Shown here piece by piece: positions 33,922 to 42,986 of a stretch of DNA of 64,000 bases; position 1 is the first letter of the stretch, and each line of letters opens with the position of its first letter. The position numbers were made by a program, and so were the translations under genes. A model generated the notes under the pieces. It saw only the letters and a program-made list of their open reading frames with translations, was not told where the DNA came from and searched no databases. The DNA is from MW101C3 sp943367595 (GTDB taxonomy: Bacteria; Cyanobacteriota; Cyanobacteriia; PCC-6307; Cyanobiaceae), in the NCBI GenBank assembly GCA_943367595.1, contig CALRJS020000018.1, positions 7,639-71,638 of the forward strand, in the 5' to 3' direction.

Positions 33922-35226
33922 ATGGGGCAGGCGCAGGTGTGGCCGGACGTGCCGGCATGGCTGAGCCGGGGCCTGGCGGATCTCTTTCCGCATGAGGTGG
34001 GTCCGTTGGCCGGCAGCGCCACCTCCCTGGCTGCGCGGCTGGCGGAAGCCGAGCGGGAGGGCAGGCCGCTGCGCATCAAGCTCGGCATCGATCCCACCGG
34101 CTCCGACATCCATCTGGGGCACAGCCTGCTGTTCCGCAAGCTGCGGGCCTTCCAGGACGCCGGCCACACCGCCGTGCTGATCATCGGCGACTTCACCGCC
34201 CGCATCGGTGATCCCACTGGCAAGAGCGCCACCCGCGTGCAGCTCAGCGCCGAGGCGGTGGCCGCCCATGCCACCACCTATCTGGAGCAGCTGGGCCAGG
34301 GACAGCCGCGCCAGCGGGCCCTGCTCGACTTCGAAACCCCCGGCCGGCTGGAGGTGCGCCGCAACAGCGAGTGGTTGGCGGCGCTCGATCTGCCGCGGGT
34401 GATCGAGCTGCTGGGCACCAGCACCGTGGGTCAGATGCTCGCCAAGGACGACTTCTCCAAGCGCTACGGGGGCGGCACCCCGATCGCCCTGCACGAATTC
34501 CTCTACCCGCTGCTTCAGGGCTACGACTCAGTGGCGGTGCGCTCCGACCTGGAGCTGGGCGGCACCGATCAGAAGTTCAACGTGGCCATGGGCCGCGATC
34601 TGCAGCGCCACTTCGGCCAGCCGCCCCAGTTCGGCCTGCTGCTGCCGATCCTGCCGGGGCTCGATGGTGTGCAGAAGATGAGCAAGAGCCTGGGCAACAC
34701 CGTGGGGCTCCAGGACGATCCGCTCTCGATGTATTCGAAGCTGGAGAAAGTGCCCGACGCCGCGGTGAACGCCTACCTCACCCTGCTCACGGACCTCGAC
34801 CTCGAGGCGTTGCCGGCCAATCCGCGGGAGCGCCAGAAGGCGATGGCCCTGGAGGTGACCGCCACGCGCCATGGCCAGCAGGCGGCGCTGCAGGCCCAGG
34901 CCGATGCCGCCGGATTGGTGGGGGTGGGGGCAGGGCGGAACCAGCCGCTCGATGCTGAAGCAGGCGGCCCGCCCCGTGCCGAGGCTTTCGATGTGCTGGA
35001 GGCGTCACTGGCGTCGGTGCGCTTTCCCGCCAAGGCCTTTTTCCTGCTCAGTGCCATCGGGGTCTGCGCCAGCAGCAGTGAAGGGCGGCGCCAGATCCAG
35101 GGGGGCGGCGTGAAGCTGGATGGCGAGAAGCTGAGCGATCCCAACCTGGAATTCAGCAGCGCGGCGGAGCTGGACGGCAAGGTGCTGCAGCTCGGCAAGA
35201 AGACTTTCCGGCGCCTGGTGGCCTGA
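33922..35226 (+). CDS. tyrS: tyrosyl-tRNA synthetase (TyrS)
   Basis: This class I aminoacyl-tRNA synthetase charges tRNA-Tyr. The 434-residue product has the HIGH-type HLGHS (in SDIHLGHSLLFRKL), the tyrosine-site LELGGTDQKFNVAMG, the KMSKS motif in VQKMSKSLGN, and a C-terminal S4 RNA-binding domain (GGGVKLDGEKLSDPNLEF). A 25-residue Ala/Gly-rich stretch near residue 335 is likely a loop. Its stop overlaps the pyrF ATG (TGATG). Confidence 0.96.
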   Translation: MGQAQVWPDVPAWLSRGLADLFPHEVGPLAGSATSLAARLAEAEREGRPLRIKLGIDPTGSDIHLGHSLLFRKLRAFQDAGHTAVLIIGDFTARIGDPTGKSATRVQLSAEAVAAHATTYLEQLGQGQPRQRALLDFETPGRLEVRRNSEWLAALDLPRVIELLGTSTVGQMLAKDDFSKRYGGGTPIALHEFLYPLLQGYDSVAVRSDLELGGTDQKFNVAMGRDLQRHFGQPPQFGLLLPILPGLDGVQKMSKSLGNTVGLQDDPLSMYSKLEKVPDAAVNAYLTLLTDLDLEALPANPRERQKAMALEVTATRHGQQAALQAQADAAGLVGVGAGRNQPLDAEAGGPPRAEAFDVLEASLASVRFPAKAFFLLSAIGVCASSSEGRRQIQGGGVKLDGEKLSDPNLEFSSAAELDGKVLQLGKKTFRRLVA

Positions 35227-36002
35227 TGGCCAGCACAGAGCGCAACACAACAGAGCGCCACACAGCGGGCGCCACGGCGTTGGCCGATCCTGCAGGGCGG
35301 ATCATCGTGGCCCTCGACCGCCCCGATGCCGAAAGCGCCCTGGCCTTGGCCGCCGCGATTCCGGAGCTGCGCTGGGTGAAGGTGGGCCTGGAGCTGTTCA
35401 GCGCCGCCGGGCCGGAGGTGGTGCGGGAGCTGCGCCGGCGTGGCCTGCGCGTGTTTCTGGATCTGAAGTTCCACGACATCCCCGCCACCATGGCCGGTGC
35501 CTGCCGCAGCGCCGCCGCCCTGGGCGCCGAGCTGATCACCGTGCATGCCAGCGCCGGTCGCGAGGCCCTGGCGGCGGCCCAGGCGGCGGCGGAGCAGGGG
35601 GCCGCTGCCCGGGGCCTGGCTCCGCCCACCCTGCTGGCGGTCACCGTGCTCACCAGCTGGGAAGCCGACCGCTTCGCCGCCGAACTGCAAGTGCCGGTGG
35701 CGATGGCCGCCCACGTGAGCCACCTGGCGGCTCTGGCGGCTGCTGCCGGTCTGCGCGGCGCGGTGTGCTCGCCGCTGGAGGTGGCCGAGCTGCGGGCGCA
35801 GCATCCGCTGCCCTTCGCGCTGGTGACCCCGGGCATCCGCCCCGCCGACGCCGCCACGGGCGACCAGGCCCGCGTGCTCACGCCGGCCGAGGCGATCGCC
35901 GCCGGTGCCAGCCAGCTGGTGATCGGCCGGCCGATCACGGCAGCCCCCGATCCGGCGGCGGCGTTTGCGGCCTGCTGCGCCGAACTGACCGCAGCGCCCT
36001 AA
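35226..36002 (+). CDS. pyrF: orotidine 5'-phosphate decarboxylase (PyrF)
   Basis: PyrF decarboxylates OMP to UMP, the last step of pyrimidine synthesis. The 258-residue TIM barrel shows IIVALDRPDAESAL, the catalytic VFLDLKFHDIPATMAGAC, LVTPGIRPA, and SQLVIGRPITAAPDP at the phosphate site. The first 15 residues (ASTERNTTERHTAGATALA) are a polar extension. It is coupled to tyrS by a one-base overlap. Confidence 0.96.
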   Translation: MASTERNTTERHTAGATALADPAGRIIVALDRPDAESALALAAAIPELRWVKVGLELFSAAGPEVVRELRRRGLRVFLDLKFHDIPATMAGACRSAAALGAELITVHASAGREALAAAQAAAEQGAAARGLAPPTLLAVTVLTSWEADRFAAELQVPVAMAAHVSHLAALAAAAGLRGAVCSPLEVAELRAQHPLPFALVTPGIRPADAATGDQARVLTPAEAIAAGASQLVIGRPITAAPDPAAAFAACCAELTAAP

Positions 36003-36383
36003 GTCGAAGCGACCTAACCCGCAGCCCCCTAACCCGCAGCCCCGGCAACCGAGGTTTGGCCTGGCTCAGTGGCTCACGCCAGACCCACGCCCGCTGGCCG
36101 TCCCTCAAACCCCCTCAAGCCCCCCGCAGACCACCCTCAAAGCACCCGCGGGCCACCCTCTGCGCACCTGCAGACCAGCCACAGACGCCCCTCAAGCCAC
36201 TCGTAGACGAGCTACAAACCACCCTCAAGCCCCCCGCAGACCCCCCGCAGACCACCCGCCCAGCACTGCCTGGGGCGGGTCCCGCAGCTCCCTGCTCCGC
36301 CAGCCGCTGCTCCCGCCGGCCCGTGGCCCACAGACAGCCGGGCCGCCACAGGGGATGCTGCAGGCACGCTCTGCCCCCCGACC
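36003..36383. repeat. repeat-rich intergenic region
   Basis: No gene is seen here. Just after the pyrF stop come tandem copies of TAACCCGCAGCCCC. A 21-bp direct repeat beginning CCCTCAAGCCCCCCGCAGAC occurs at 36112 and again at 36222, with shorter partial copies between. The strand composition is strikingly C-rich. This resembles decayed minisatellite DNA. Confidence 0.6.
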
Positions 36384-37967
36384 ATGCCCCGCGCCGGGAT
36401 CCAGCCGGCCCAGCCTGGCCTTCGCTTCCTCCCCGCCCACTTCAGTCCCTGGGTGCACCGTCTCAGCCGCTGGGCGTTGCCGCTGCTGCTGCGCACGCGC
36501 GGGATCGTGGACGTTCAGGTGGAGGGGGCGGATCGGCTGGCGCAGCTGTTTGCCGAGCACCAGCAGAGCCGCGTGCGCCTGCTGATCGCCTTTCGCCACC
36601 CCACCACCACCGACCCGCTCACGATGGCCCGGCTGGTCTGGGAGGAGGTGCCCCGCGCTGCCCGGGCGGCAGGGCTGGTCCTGCGCAGCCCGGTGCACAG
36701 CCAGTTCCTCTACGACCGCGGCATCCCCCTGTGGGCGGGAGACGCGGCCGGCTGGATCCTGGGCGCGTTGGGGGGCATCCCGATTCAGCGGGGCAAGCTC
36801 GACCGGGTGGCGCTCAAAGCCGCCCGCGAGGTGCTGGCTCAGGGCCCGTTCCCGCTGGCGATCGCTCCGGAGGGCGCCACCAACAACCACGGCGAGCTGC
36901 TGGGTCCCCTGGAGCCGGGGCTGGCCCAGATGGCCTTCTGGTGCTGCGACGACCTCGCCACCGCCGGCCGGTCCGAGCGGGTGCTGATCGTGCCGATCGC
37001 CCTCCGGTACGTGACGCAGGGCCGCGACTGGCCGGCGATCGATGCACTGCTCGATCGCCTCGAAGCCCAGCTCCCCCGGCGTCTGGGCCCGGATGGTGCA
37101 GGGGGCTCTGGAGGCGCAGACGGGGGCGAAGGGGCGGAAGGCTCAGAAGGCTCAGTAGGCGCGGACGATGCGGAAGGCTCAGCAGGCGCGGAATGTGCAG
37201 AAGGCACAAACGACGCGGTTCGCCCTGCAGGGGCGGGCAGCTGCATGGGGAATGGCAGCCCGGCGGAAGCTCGGCGCTACCGCCGCCTGATCCAGCTGGG
37301 CGAGAACGTGATCACCCTGCTGGAGGCCTTCTACCGCCAGGCCCATGGCCTGGAGCTGCCCCCCCTTGCCGCCCGGCCGCCGAGCCCTGCCGCTCTCGAA
37401 CACAGCTTCATCGCCAGGCTCGAGCGGATTCGCAACGCGGCGCTGGGGGTGGCCGAAAGCCGTTTGCAGCTCCTGCGCCCGAAGGGCAGCCTCACTGAGC
37501 GTTGCCGGCGCGTGGAGCAGGCGGGCTGGGACCGCCTCTACCGCGACGACCTGGAGGCGATGACGCCCCTGGAGCGCAGCCTGGCCGACTGGCAGGCCAC
37601 CGAAGCCCGCCTGGCCATGGATCACATGCGCCTGGTGGAGCACTTCTCCACGCTCAGCGGTTCCTACGTGGCCGAGAAGCCCAGCTTCGATCGCTACACC
37701 GAAGTGCTGCAGATCCTGTGGCGAGCGATCGCCTGGATCAACGGCACCAGCAAGGAAAAACCACCCGAGCTGGGCTCCCGCCTGGCCCGGCTGTCGGTGG
37801 GGGAGCCGATCGATGTGACCGAGCGGCACGGCCGCTACCTCAGCGGCCGCCGCGAGGCGGTGGAAGGGCTGATGGACGACCTGCGCGCCCGCATGCTGGC
37901 GGAACTGGAGGGCGCCGGCCCTGGCACTCAGGCCGCCAGGGCGGGGCTGGGCACCAGTTCGGCGTAG
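36384..37967 (+). CDS. PlsC-type glycerolipid acyltransferase, with repeat insertion
   Basis: The 527-residue product has an HX4D-like acyltransferase motif (FRHPTTTDP), a downstream GGIPIQRGKLDRVAL and an EGATNNHGEL block, matching the 1-acyl-glycerol-3-phosphate acyltransferase superfamily. The long C-terminal half is specific to a cyanobacterial subgroup. At about residues 235-275 lies an acidic Gly/Ala/Glu/Ser-rich insertion built of imperfect tandem repeats (EGAEGSEGS, ADDAEGSAGA). The last 40 bp overlap the end of the convergent glycosyltransferase gene. Confidence 0.8.
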   Translation: MPRAGIQPAQPGLRFLPAHFSPWVHRLSRWALPLLLRTRGIVDVQVEGADRLAQLFAEHQQSRVRLLIAFRHPTTTDPLTMARLVWEEVPRAARAAGLVLRSPVHSQFLYDRGIPLWAGDAAGWILGALGGIPIQRGKLDRVALKAAREVLAQGPFPLAIAPEGATNNHGELLGPLEPGLAQMAFWCCDDLATAGRSERVLIVPIALRYVTQGRDWPAIDALLDRLEAQLPRRLGPDGAGGSGGADGGEGAEGSEGSVGADDAEGSAGAECAEGTNDAVRPAGAGSCMGNGSPAEARRYRRLIQLGENVITLLEAFYRQAHGLELPPLAARPPSPAALEHSFIARLERIRNAALGVAESRLQLLRPKGSLTERCRRVEQAGWDRLYRDDLEAMTPLERSLADWQATEARLAMDHMRLVEHFSTLSGSYVAEKPSFDRYTEVLQILWRAIAWINGTSKEKPPELGSRLARLSVGEPIDVTERHGRYLSGRREAVEGLMDDLRARMLAELEGAGPGTQAARAGLGTSSA

Positions 37968-39229
37968 ACGCGCTCCAGCGCCTCGATGTTGCGCGTGAGC
38001 GTGTAGCGCTGCAGCGCCCGCTCCCTGGCACGGCGCCCCAGTTCGGCGGTGAGCACCGGCTGGTCGCGCAGCACCGGCAGCAGGGTGCGCAGCTGGGTGG
38101 TGACCCCCTGGGTGCTGATCACGATGCCGGCCCCTCCCTCCAGCACCTCACCATCGGCGCCGGCATCAGTGGCCACACAGGCGGTGCCGCTGGCCATGGC
38201 TTCCAGCAACGACAGCGACAATCCCTCCACCAGCGACGGCAGCAGGAACACCTCCGAGGCCTGCAGCAGCGCCACCCGTCGCTCCAGCGCCGGCTCGTAG
38301 CCCCACCAGAGAATGTCCGGGTCTTCGTGGGCGGCCTGCAGCGATCCCCGCAGCGGCCCATCGCCCACGATCACCAGCACGCAGCCGGCTGGCCGCACCA
38401 GCCGCCAGGCGCGCAGCAGCGCCTCCACGTTCTTCTCCGTGGCCAGCCGCCCCATGTACAGAAACGGGCGACGGCCTTCACAGCGGGCCTGCACCTCGCG
38501 GCGCAGGGCGCTGCTGCTGCGCTCGGAGCTGCTGCCTTCGGAGCTGCTGCGCTCGGTGCCTCTCCGCTCTGAACCGGCTCGCTCGGACTCCGCAGGCTTC
38601 CACACATCGGTGTCGACGCCGTTGGGGATCACCGCCAGCCGGTCATCCTTGACCCCCAGCCGGGACAGCACCTCGGCCTGCAGCTCGGAGAAGACGATCA
38701 CCCGGTTGAAGCGGGCCAGGGCTGGGGCATAGAGCTGGTAGGTGAGCTGCTGGGTGCCGCCGGCCAGGTTGCGAAGGCCGGCGTCGAAGGCGGGATGGAA
38801 GGTGGCCACCAGGGGCACGCCCAGTTGCTGGCAGAGATCGGGCAGCAGGAAATCGAGCGGTGAGAGCGTGAGGCTGGCGTGCACCAGATCCGGTTTGAGC
38901 TGCTCCAGCGATTCCCGCAACTCCCGCTGGGCGCCGGGCGCGGGGACCGTGTACACCTGCGACTTCAGCAGGTAGGGCAGGGCCACTTCGCTCTCATCGC
39001 CCGCCAGTGCGGCCCGGCGTGAGGCTCGCAGGGCCTCCTTGGTGAGTGTCAGGCCTTTGCCGTGGACGCTCGGCGGATCCCAGGGCAGCCCGGGGCCCGT
39101 GGCGGGTGTGTCGAAGTGGATGAAGCTGATGCGGTGGCCCCGTTGCCGCAACTGCTCCGTGGTGGTGAGCCCGTAGGTGACGTTGCCGCAGAAGGGTGAT
39201 TTCTTGCCCAGCCAGGCGATATGCGCCAA
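37928..39229 (-). CDS. family 4 (GT-B) glycosyltransferase
   Basis: The 433-residue product begins MAHIAWLGKKSPFCGNVTYG, a start shared with a cyanobacterial GT4 group. It contains the GT-B signatures PDLVHASLTLSPLD, VIPNGVDTDVW, FLYMGRLATEKNVEALL and PSLVEGLSLSLLEAMASG with the nucleotide-sugar binding glutamates. Donor and acceptor are unknown; a glycolipid or envelope role is inferred only from the family. A Ser/Glu/Arg-rich repeat (ERSSSEGSSSERSS) interrupts the linker near residue 225. The start is TTG at 39229. Confidence 0.85.
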   Translation of the reverse strand: MAHIAWLGKKSPFCGNVTYGLTTTEQLRQRGHRISFIHFDTPATGPGLPWDPPSVHGKGLTLTKEALRASRRAALAGDESEVALPYLLKSQVYTVPAPGAQRELRESLEQLKPDLVHASLTLSPLDFLLPDLCQQLGVPLVATFHPAFDAGLRNLAGGTQQLTYQLYAPALARFNRVIVFSELQAEVLSRLGVKDDRLAVIPNGVDTDVWKPAESERAGSERRGTERSSSEGSSSERSSSALRREVQARCEGRRPFLYMGRLATEKNVEALLRAWRLVRPAGCVLVIVGDGPLRGSLQAAHEDPDILWWGYEPALERRVALLQASEVFLLPSLVEGLSLSLLEAMASGTACVATDAGADGEVLEGGAGIVISTQGVTTQLRTLLPVLRDQPVLTAELGRRARERALQRYTLTRNIEALERVYAELVPSPALAA

Positions 39230-39256
39230 CTGCTGTCGCCCATTTCTGCCAAAACG

Positions 39257-40828
39257 CTAGCAGCGCTGCCAGGGGCGCTCCAGCAGGGCCGCCAGCAGGG
39301 TGATGCCCGCCAGCACCCAGAGCACGGGCTGCAGCCCGTAGCGGCTCACCACCGTGCCGGCCAGCACGAGCGGCAGGCTGAGGGCGATGTTGATCAGGTT
39401 GTTCTGCAGGCCGAACACCTTGCCGCGCAGTTCTTCCGGCGTGTCTTCCTGGATGGTGGTCTGGGCGGGGATGGCCAGCAGGGCGGCGCCCACCCCCAGC
39501 ACCACGCACAGCCCGAGCGTGAGCGTCAGGCTGCCGCGCACCTGGCCCAGCAGCACCAGCGCAAAGGCGATCAGGCCCAGGCCCGAGGCCGAGAGCAGGC
39601 GGCGGGTGAAGCCCCGGCCCAGCTGGGCCACCGCCAGCGCACCTACGGCCATGCCCAGGCCGCTCATGGCCAGCAGGGTGCCGAACTGAGTGGGTCCGAG
39701 CCCCTTGATCGCCGAGGCCAGGCTGATGGCCAGCACATAGAGCGCCGCCAGGATGCTGTACAGCAGCACCAGATGCACCAGGGCATTGCGCACGCTGGAG
39801 CGCTGGCGCAGCACCTGAATCCCCTCCAGGATCTCGCCCCACACCGAGGTGCCGCGGTCTTGCCAGGGGGCTTCCACCACGCGGATGCGGGCAATCGACA
39901 GCGCCGCCAGCCCGTAGCAGAGCGGCAGCAGCGCGAACTCACCGCCTTCGATGCCGAGCGTGGCAAGACCGTTGCGCAGCAGGCGCAGCACCGGGTCGCC
40001 GAGCGCGAAGCCCACGATCGTGGCGCCCATGCTGGTGGCCTGGTAAAGCGAGATGGCAGCGAGCAGCAGCGGTCGCGGCACCAGCAGGGGAATGGCCGCC
40101 TGCTCGGCGGGTGCAAAAAACTGAGTGAGCACCGACTCGAGGAAGGTCATCGCCACCAGGCCCCAGTAGCCCCAGCTGAGGCCAAGGAAGAAGGGGCCGG
40201 GGATCAGCAGCAGCGGGGCCAGCAGCACCAGGACGGCGCGCAGGGCGTTGGAGGCCACCATCACCTTGCGTTTCGGCCAGCGGTCGGCCCACACCCCCGC
40301 CACGGTGCCGAGGGCCATGGCCGGCACGGTGTTGGCCACATAAATCCCTGTGGCCAGCAGGGTGATCATCTGGGCGCGCGTTTCCAGGTCGAAGCGCAGG
40401 CTGGCGGCCGCTTCCGCCAGCAGGGCGTTGGTCTGGGGCGTGTCCGTCACCCAGTACTGGGCGATCAGGAACACCATCAACACGATGTAGAACTTGTCGG
40501 CCAGCTGGGAGAAGATCTGCCCCAGCCACAGGCGCCGGAAGTCGGGCAGGGCCAGCACCGCCTGCAACCCCTGGCCCCGGGCGGTGCTCGCCAGCTCCGG
40601 ATCCTGCGCAGCGGCAGCTTCGTGAGCTGCGTCTACTGCAGCATCAGCCACTGCAGCAGCAGCGTCAGATCTGCTGTCAGATCCGCTGTTGGATCCACGG
40701 TCAGATCCAGCGGCAGCTCCGGCGTCAGTGCCGACAGCCTCCGGGCAGGCTGCCGGCCCGCTGCCTCCGCTGGAGCCGGCCTCCGGGCTCGGCGGGGGCG
40801 GGGGGGTGGCTCGGGACAATCCGCTCAA
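39257..40828 (-). CDS. MFS family permease (multidrug/solute efflux type)
   Basis: The product (about 523 residues) has a low-complexity cytoplasmic N-terminus of about 75-80 residues, encoded partly by tandem 12-bp repeats near 40666-40712. This is followed by a membrane domain with about 11-12 hydrophobic segments and the MFS loop motif GVWADRWPKRKV. LRGKVFGLQNNLIN near the C-terminus is typical of cyanobacterial MFS proteins. The substrate is unknown. The frame is open to 40921, but TTG at 40828, five bases past the recO stop, is the likeliest start. Confidence 0.75.
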   Translation of the reverse strand: MSGLSRATPPPPPSPEAGSSGGSGPAACPEAVGTDAGAAAGSDRGSNSGSDSRSDAAAAVADAAVDAAHEAAAAQDPELASTARGQGLQAVLALPDFRRLWLGQIFSQLADKFYIVLMVFLIAQYWVTDTPQTNALLAEAAASLRFDLETRAQMITLLATGIYVANTVPAMALGTVAGVWADRWPKRKVMVASNALRAVLVLLAPLLLIPGPFFLGLSWGYWGLVAMTFLESVLTQFFAPAEQAAIPLLVPRPLLLAAISLYQATSMGATIVGFALGDPVLRLLRNGLATLGIEGGEFALLPLCYGLAALSIARIRVVEAPWQDRGTSVWGEILEGIQVLRQRSSVRNALVHLVLLYSILAALYVLAISLASAIKGLGPTQFGTLLAMSGLGMAVGALAVAQLGRGFTRRLLSASGLGLIAFALVLLGQVRGSLTLTLGLCVVLGVGAALLAIPAQTTIQEDTPEELRGKVFGLQNNLINIALSLPLVLAGTVVSRYGLQPVLWVLAGITLLAALLERPWQRC

Positions 40829-40832
40829 GGTT

Positions 40833-41669
40833 CTATCCGTTCCGCCGCAATGATGGCTCAGGGGATGGTGCCTCCAGCGCGTGACCCGGCTCGAAGCAGT
40901 CGCGCAGAAGACGCAACGCACGGCAGCGGCGTCCGCCGTGCTCCTGGGTCCACAGCTCCACCAGTTGCAGCAGCCGTAGCCACACCGCCAGCGGCCCCAT
41001 CAGTTCCCCGTCCCGGCGGCGTGGTGGAGCCGGCCGGGTCAGCCGTTGCAGCAGCGCCAGTTCGGAGGCATTGAGCACGAGCATCGCCCCGGGCACCGCA
41101 CCGATCAGCAGTCCTTCGCTGGGCACCAGGCTGCAGCGCCAGTCCCAGTTGCCGATCGGCGGCTCCAGCGGTTGCCCGCTGCGGCCGCAGCTCTGCAGCG
41201 GCAGGCCGTAGCCCCCCAGGGCCAGCAGATGTACACTGCCCTGCACGGCGATCGCCAGGGCCTCAACGCTCTCCTGCCGCTCGCGCACCACGGTTTCGAG
41301 GCGCCCCAGCTGCATCAGCAGATCCTCCAGCACCCCGTGGACCCCATCGCCGCCCGGCACCAGCAGCAGGGCCAGCTCCGCCAGCGCCTGGGCGGCCGCG
41401 AGGGTTTCCAGCCGTTCCGCCAGCTGGCTGTAGGTGCGCTGCACCTGCAGCTGCCGAACCCGCCGCAGGCCGCGCCCACCACTCACCTGCAGCTGGAGCA
41501 GGGCCAGGGGCACCGCTGCTGCCAGGCTGCTGCGCGGCCGGCGCGCGCCGGGCACCGCCAGCCGCACCAGCCCTTCAGCGTCGGTGAGCAGGGTGAGCAG
41601 ACGGTCGTTTTCGCCGAGGGGCCCGCTCTTGAGCACGAGCCCCTCCAGACGCGCTGCCCCGCCGCTCAC
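40833..41669 (-). CDS. recO: DNA repair protein RecO
   Basis: RecO assists RecF-pathway recombination by loading RecA on SSB-coated DNA. The 278-residue product shows the N-terminal OB-fold start (RLEGLVLKSGPLGENDRLLTLLT), VRLAVPGARRPRSSLAAAVP and QVQRTYSQLAERL, consistent with RecO. The zinc-finger cysteines of some RecO proteins are not evident (only SCGRSGQPL). It starts with GTG overlapping the deoC stop (GTGA). Confidence 0.88.
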   Translation of the reverse strand: MSGGAARLEGLVLKSGPLGENDRLLTLLTDAEGLVRLAVPGARRPRSSLAAAVPLALLQLQVSGGRGLRRVRQLQVQRTYSQLAERLETLAAAQALAELALLLVPGGDGVHGVLEDLLMQLGRLETVVRERQESVEALAIAVQGSVHLLALGGYGLPLQSCGRSGQPLEPPIGNWDWRCSLVPSEGLLIGAVPGAMLVLNASELALLQRLTRPAPPRRRDGELMGPLAVWLRLLQLVELWTQEHGGRRCRALRLLRDCFEPGHALEAPSPEPSLRRNG

Positions 41670-42346
41670 GAGCCAGAGGGTGTGGCGGGGCTGCGCAGCG
41701 CCTGCATCAGTGCCACCCCACGGCTGGTGCCCAGCCGGGTGGCGCCGGCTTCCACCAGCTCGAAGGCCTGCTCCAGCCCCGCGATGCCACCGGAGGCCTT
41801 CACGGCCACGCGGCCGCGGGCCAGCTCACGCAACTGCTGCACCTGGGCCACGCTCACCGGCGGACCGAAGCCGCTGCCGCTCTTGAGAAAGGCGGCGCCG
41901 GCATCGATCGACGCCTCCACCAGCAGGGCCAGGGCGGGATCACTCAACCTGCCGGCCTCGAGAATCACCTTCACCGGCAGGCCCAGCTCCACGATCGCGC
42001 CGATCTCCTCGTAGACGGCGCTGCCGTTGCCATCGGCGAGGGCGCCGAAGTCGGGAACGATGTCGAGTTCATCGGCGCCGGCGGCCGCGGCGGCTTCCGC
42101 CTCGGCCCGTTTGATCGCCGCCGGCACCGCGCCGAAGGGGAAGGCCACCACTCCGATCAACCGCACGCGGCTGGCGTTGCCCAGCCGCTCCCGGCCGCAG
42201 GCCAGCCAGCGCGAGGCGAGGCAGACCCCGGCAAAGCCGAAGTGGCGGGCTTCATCGCAGCAGCGATGCACGGCTTCGATCCCATGATGGGGATCGAGAA
42301 GCGCGTGATCGATGAGCGGTGCCAGGTCGGGGCGTTCTTGGCGCAA
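41666..42346 (-). CDS. deoC: deoxyribose-phosphate aldolase (DeoC)
   Basis: DeoC cleaves 2-deoxyribose-5-phosphate to glyceraldehyde-3-phosphate and acetaldehyde. The 226-residue TIM barrel has LIDHALLDPHH, VGVVAFPFG-like GVVAFPFGAV, ADELDIVPDFGAL, the Schiff-base region VKVILEAGRL and VAVKASGGI. The start is the TTG at 42346, four bases after the hpf stop, so hpf, deoC, recO and the MFS gene appear to form one unit. Confidence 0.93.
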   Translation of the reverse strand: MRQERPDLAPLIDHALLDPHHGIEAVHRCCDEARHFGFAGVCLASRWLACGRERLGNASRVRLIGVVAFPFGAVPAAIKRAEAEAAAAAGADELDIVPDFGALADGNGSAVYEEIGAIVELGLPVKVILEAGRLSDPALALLVEASIDAGAAFLKSGSGFGPPVSVAQVQQLRELARGRVAVKASGGIAGLEQAFELVEAGATRLGTSRGVALMQALRSPATPSGS

Positions 42347-42350
42347 GGGT

Positions 42351-42935
42351 TCAGGAATCCCGCGGTTGGATCACTCCGAAGCCGCCGTGATTGCGACGGT
42401 ACACCACCTGAATTCCCCTGGTTTTCTCATCACGAAACACGTAGAAATCGTGATCGATCAGATCGAGCTGGTGCAGCGCCGCTTCCAGGCTCATTTCCGG
42501 CATGGCGAAATACTTGCGCCGCACGGCAGGCACCGGCAGTTCCGGTTCGCGGCCGGCCAGAAGATCGGCCGTGAGCGCCGTGGTGTCGGTGGTGCCGTCT
42601 TCGAGGCCGTCCGCCTCCTGCACGTCGCTCTGGTGGTGATCGGTGAGGCGCTCCTTGTAGCGGCGCAGCTGGCGGCTGAGTTTTCCCGCCACCATATCGA
42701 TGCTGGCGTAAAGGTTTTCGCTGCGTTCCTGGGCGCGAATCACGAGGCCGTTGGCGAACACGGTGACCTCCGCCGTCTGCTGGGGAACCCGGGGGTTGCG
42801 AGCCACCGACAGATGGACATCCGCCTCCTTGACCAGCCCCTCGAAATGATTGATCGCCCGGGTCAGTTTGTCTTCCGTGTATTCCCGGATGGCTGGGGTG
42901 ACGTCGAGATTGCGACCGTGGATCAACAGCTTCAT
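42351..42935 (-). CDS. hpf: long-form ribosome hibernation promotion factor (Hpf/LrtA)
   Basis: Long Hpf binds the 30S decoding centre and dimerises 70S ribosomes into inactive 100S particles in dark or starvation; the cyanobacterial form is called LrtA. The 194-residue product has the N-terminal RaiA fold (MKLLIHGRNLDVTPAIREYT, YASIDMVAGKLSRQLRRYKE) and the C-terminal dimerisation domain (EMSLEAALHQLDLIDHDFYV). ATG at 42935 has an AAAGGAGCG ribosome site. It is divergent from lipB, with 51 bp between. Confidence 0.94.
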   Translation of the reverse strand: MKLLIHGRNLDVTPAIREYTEDKLTRAINHFEGLVKEADVHLSVARNPRVPQQTAEVTVFANGLVIRAQERSENLYASIDMVAGKLSRQLRRYKERLTDHHQSDVQEADGLEDGTTDTTALTADLLAGREPELPVPAVRRKYFAMPEMSLEAALHQLDLIDHDFYVFRDEKTRGIQVVYRRNHGGFGVIQPRDS

Positions 42936-42986
42936 CGAACCGCTCCTTTGGCGATCGGATTGCAAAAAGCCTAGGAAGCCAGGCGC

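Noticed and set aside
37928..39229. sulfoquinovosyltransferase SqdX as the name for the glycosyltransferase
   Set aside because: The N-terminus (MAHIAWLGKKSPFCGN) does not match the SqdX start I know; only the GT4 family can be supported.
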